A DNA stretch of 5,758 nt from Anaerolineae bacterium (GTDB lineage: Bacteria > Chloroflexota > Anaerolineae > Aggregatilineales > UBA2796), in assembly GCA_020851855.1 (NCBI GenBank), contig JADZBY010000461.1, positions 1 to 5,758 on the forward strand, given 5' to 3'. The notes beneath the pieces are model-generated. The model saw only the letters and a program-made list of their open reading frames with translations. It was not told the origin of the DNA and did not search any database. This document shows positions 5,630 to 5,758 of the stretch, piece after piece (positions within the stretch are counted from its first letter, which is position 1; every line of letters starts with the position of its first letter). The translations under genes were made by a program, and so were the position numbers.

Positions 5630-5758
5630 CCTGGGTTGCGGGAGGGTGATACTGCCCCGCGAACGGCCAAAACATCATGGGCTAATCCCTGACTGGCTCT
5701 ACACTGACCCGGAGATCGCCTGGGATAACGCGGACTGGAACGGGCTAGAGGGCGTCAA
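5607..5758 (+). CDS. Class I SAM-dependent methyltransferase, N-terminal fragment
   Basis: An open frame from GTG 5607 runs off the right edge after 50 codons, too short to stand out by length. It overlaps the preceding gene by 23 bases. Residues 7-12 read INLGCG, the Gly-rich motif I that binds S-adenosylmethionine in Rossmann-type methyltransferases. Then come LPRERPKHHGLIPDWLYTD (16-34) and WDNADWNGLEGV (39-50). The second Asp-containing strand (about 41-43) sits where the acidic residue binding the ribose hydroxyls is usual. Proteins of this kind are often found next to glycosyltransferases, where some methylate sugars, but the acceptor-defining part lies outside the window. The family call is fairly firm from motif I; the substrate is not known. 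Confidence 0.75.
   Translation, partial: MTTKRGINLGCGRVILPRERPKHHGLIPDWLYTDPEIAWDNADWNGLEGV

Overview
The window is a stretch of a GC-rich (roughly 60% or more by eye) tailed-phage or prophage genome. All supported genes lie on the + strand, packed head to tail with gaps of at most about 50 bases or with short overlaps. GTG starts and Shine-Dalgarno-like sequences are common, which fits a GC-rich bacterial host. Nothing visible identifies the host. There is no integrase, att site or host gene, so lytic phage, prophage and metagenomic viral contig cannot be told apart.

Region 1 (1-2605) is a virion head module. It holds the last codons of an upstream gene, an HK97-fold-like major capsid protein, a coiled-coil protein with an AT-hook and an acidic tail, a probable head-tail connector, and a small probable head-closure or joining protein. 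This is the usual order for the head-to-neck transition in siphovirus or myovirus genomes.

Region 2 (2639-5758) would normally be expected to hold neck and tail genes. Instead it carries a sugar-transfer cassette: a GT-B (GT4-type) glycosyltransferase with an unusual C-terminal tail, a GT2 (GT-A fold) glycosyltransferase, a CgeB-like glycosyltransferase, and the start of a class I SAM-dependent methyltransferase cut by the window edge. These four genes overlap by 20, 4 and 23 bases, so they are very probably translated together. A 33-base gap with a small hairpin separates the two modules.

Taken together, the layout suggests that glycan-building enzymes are co-expressed with late structural genes. 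A reasonable but unproven inference is that they glycosylate, and perhaps methylate, a virion protein. Modification of host surface glycans is the main alternative. No RNA gene, CRISPR array, insertion sequence, clear promoter or clear intrinsic terminator was seen, and no gene-free stretch exceeds 300 bases.
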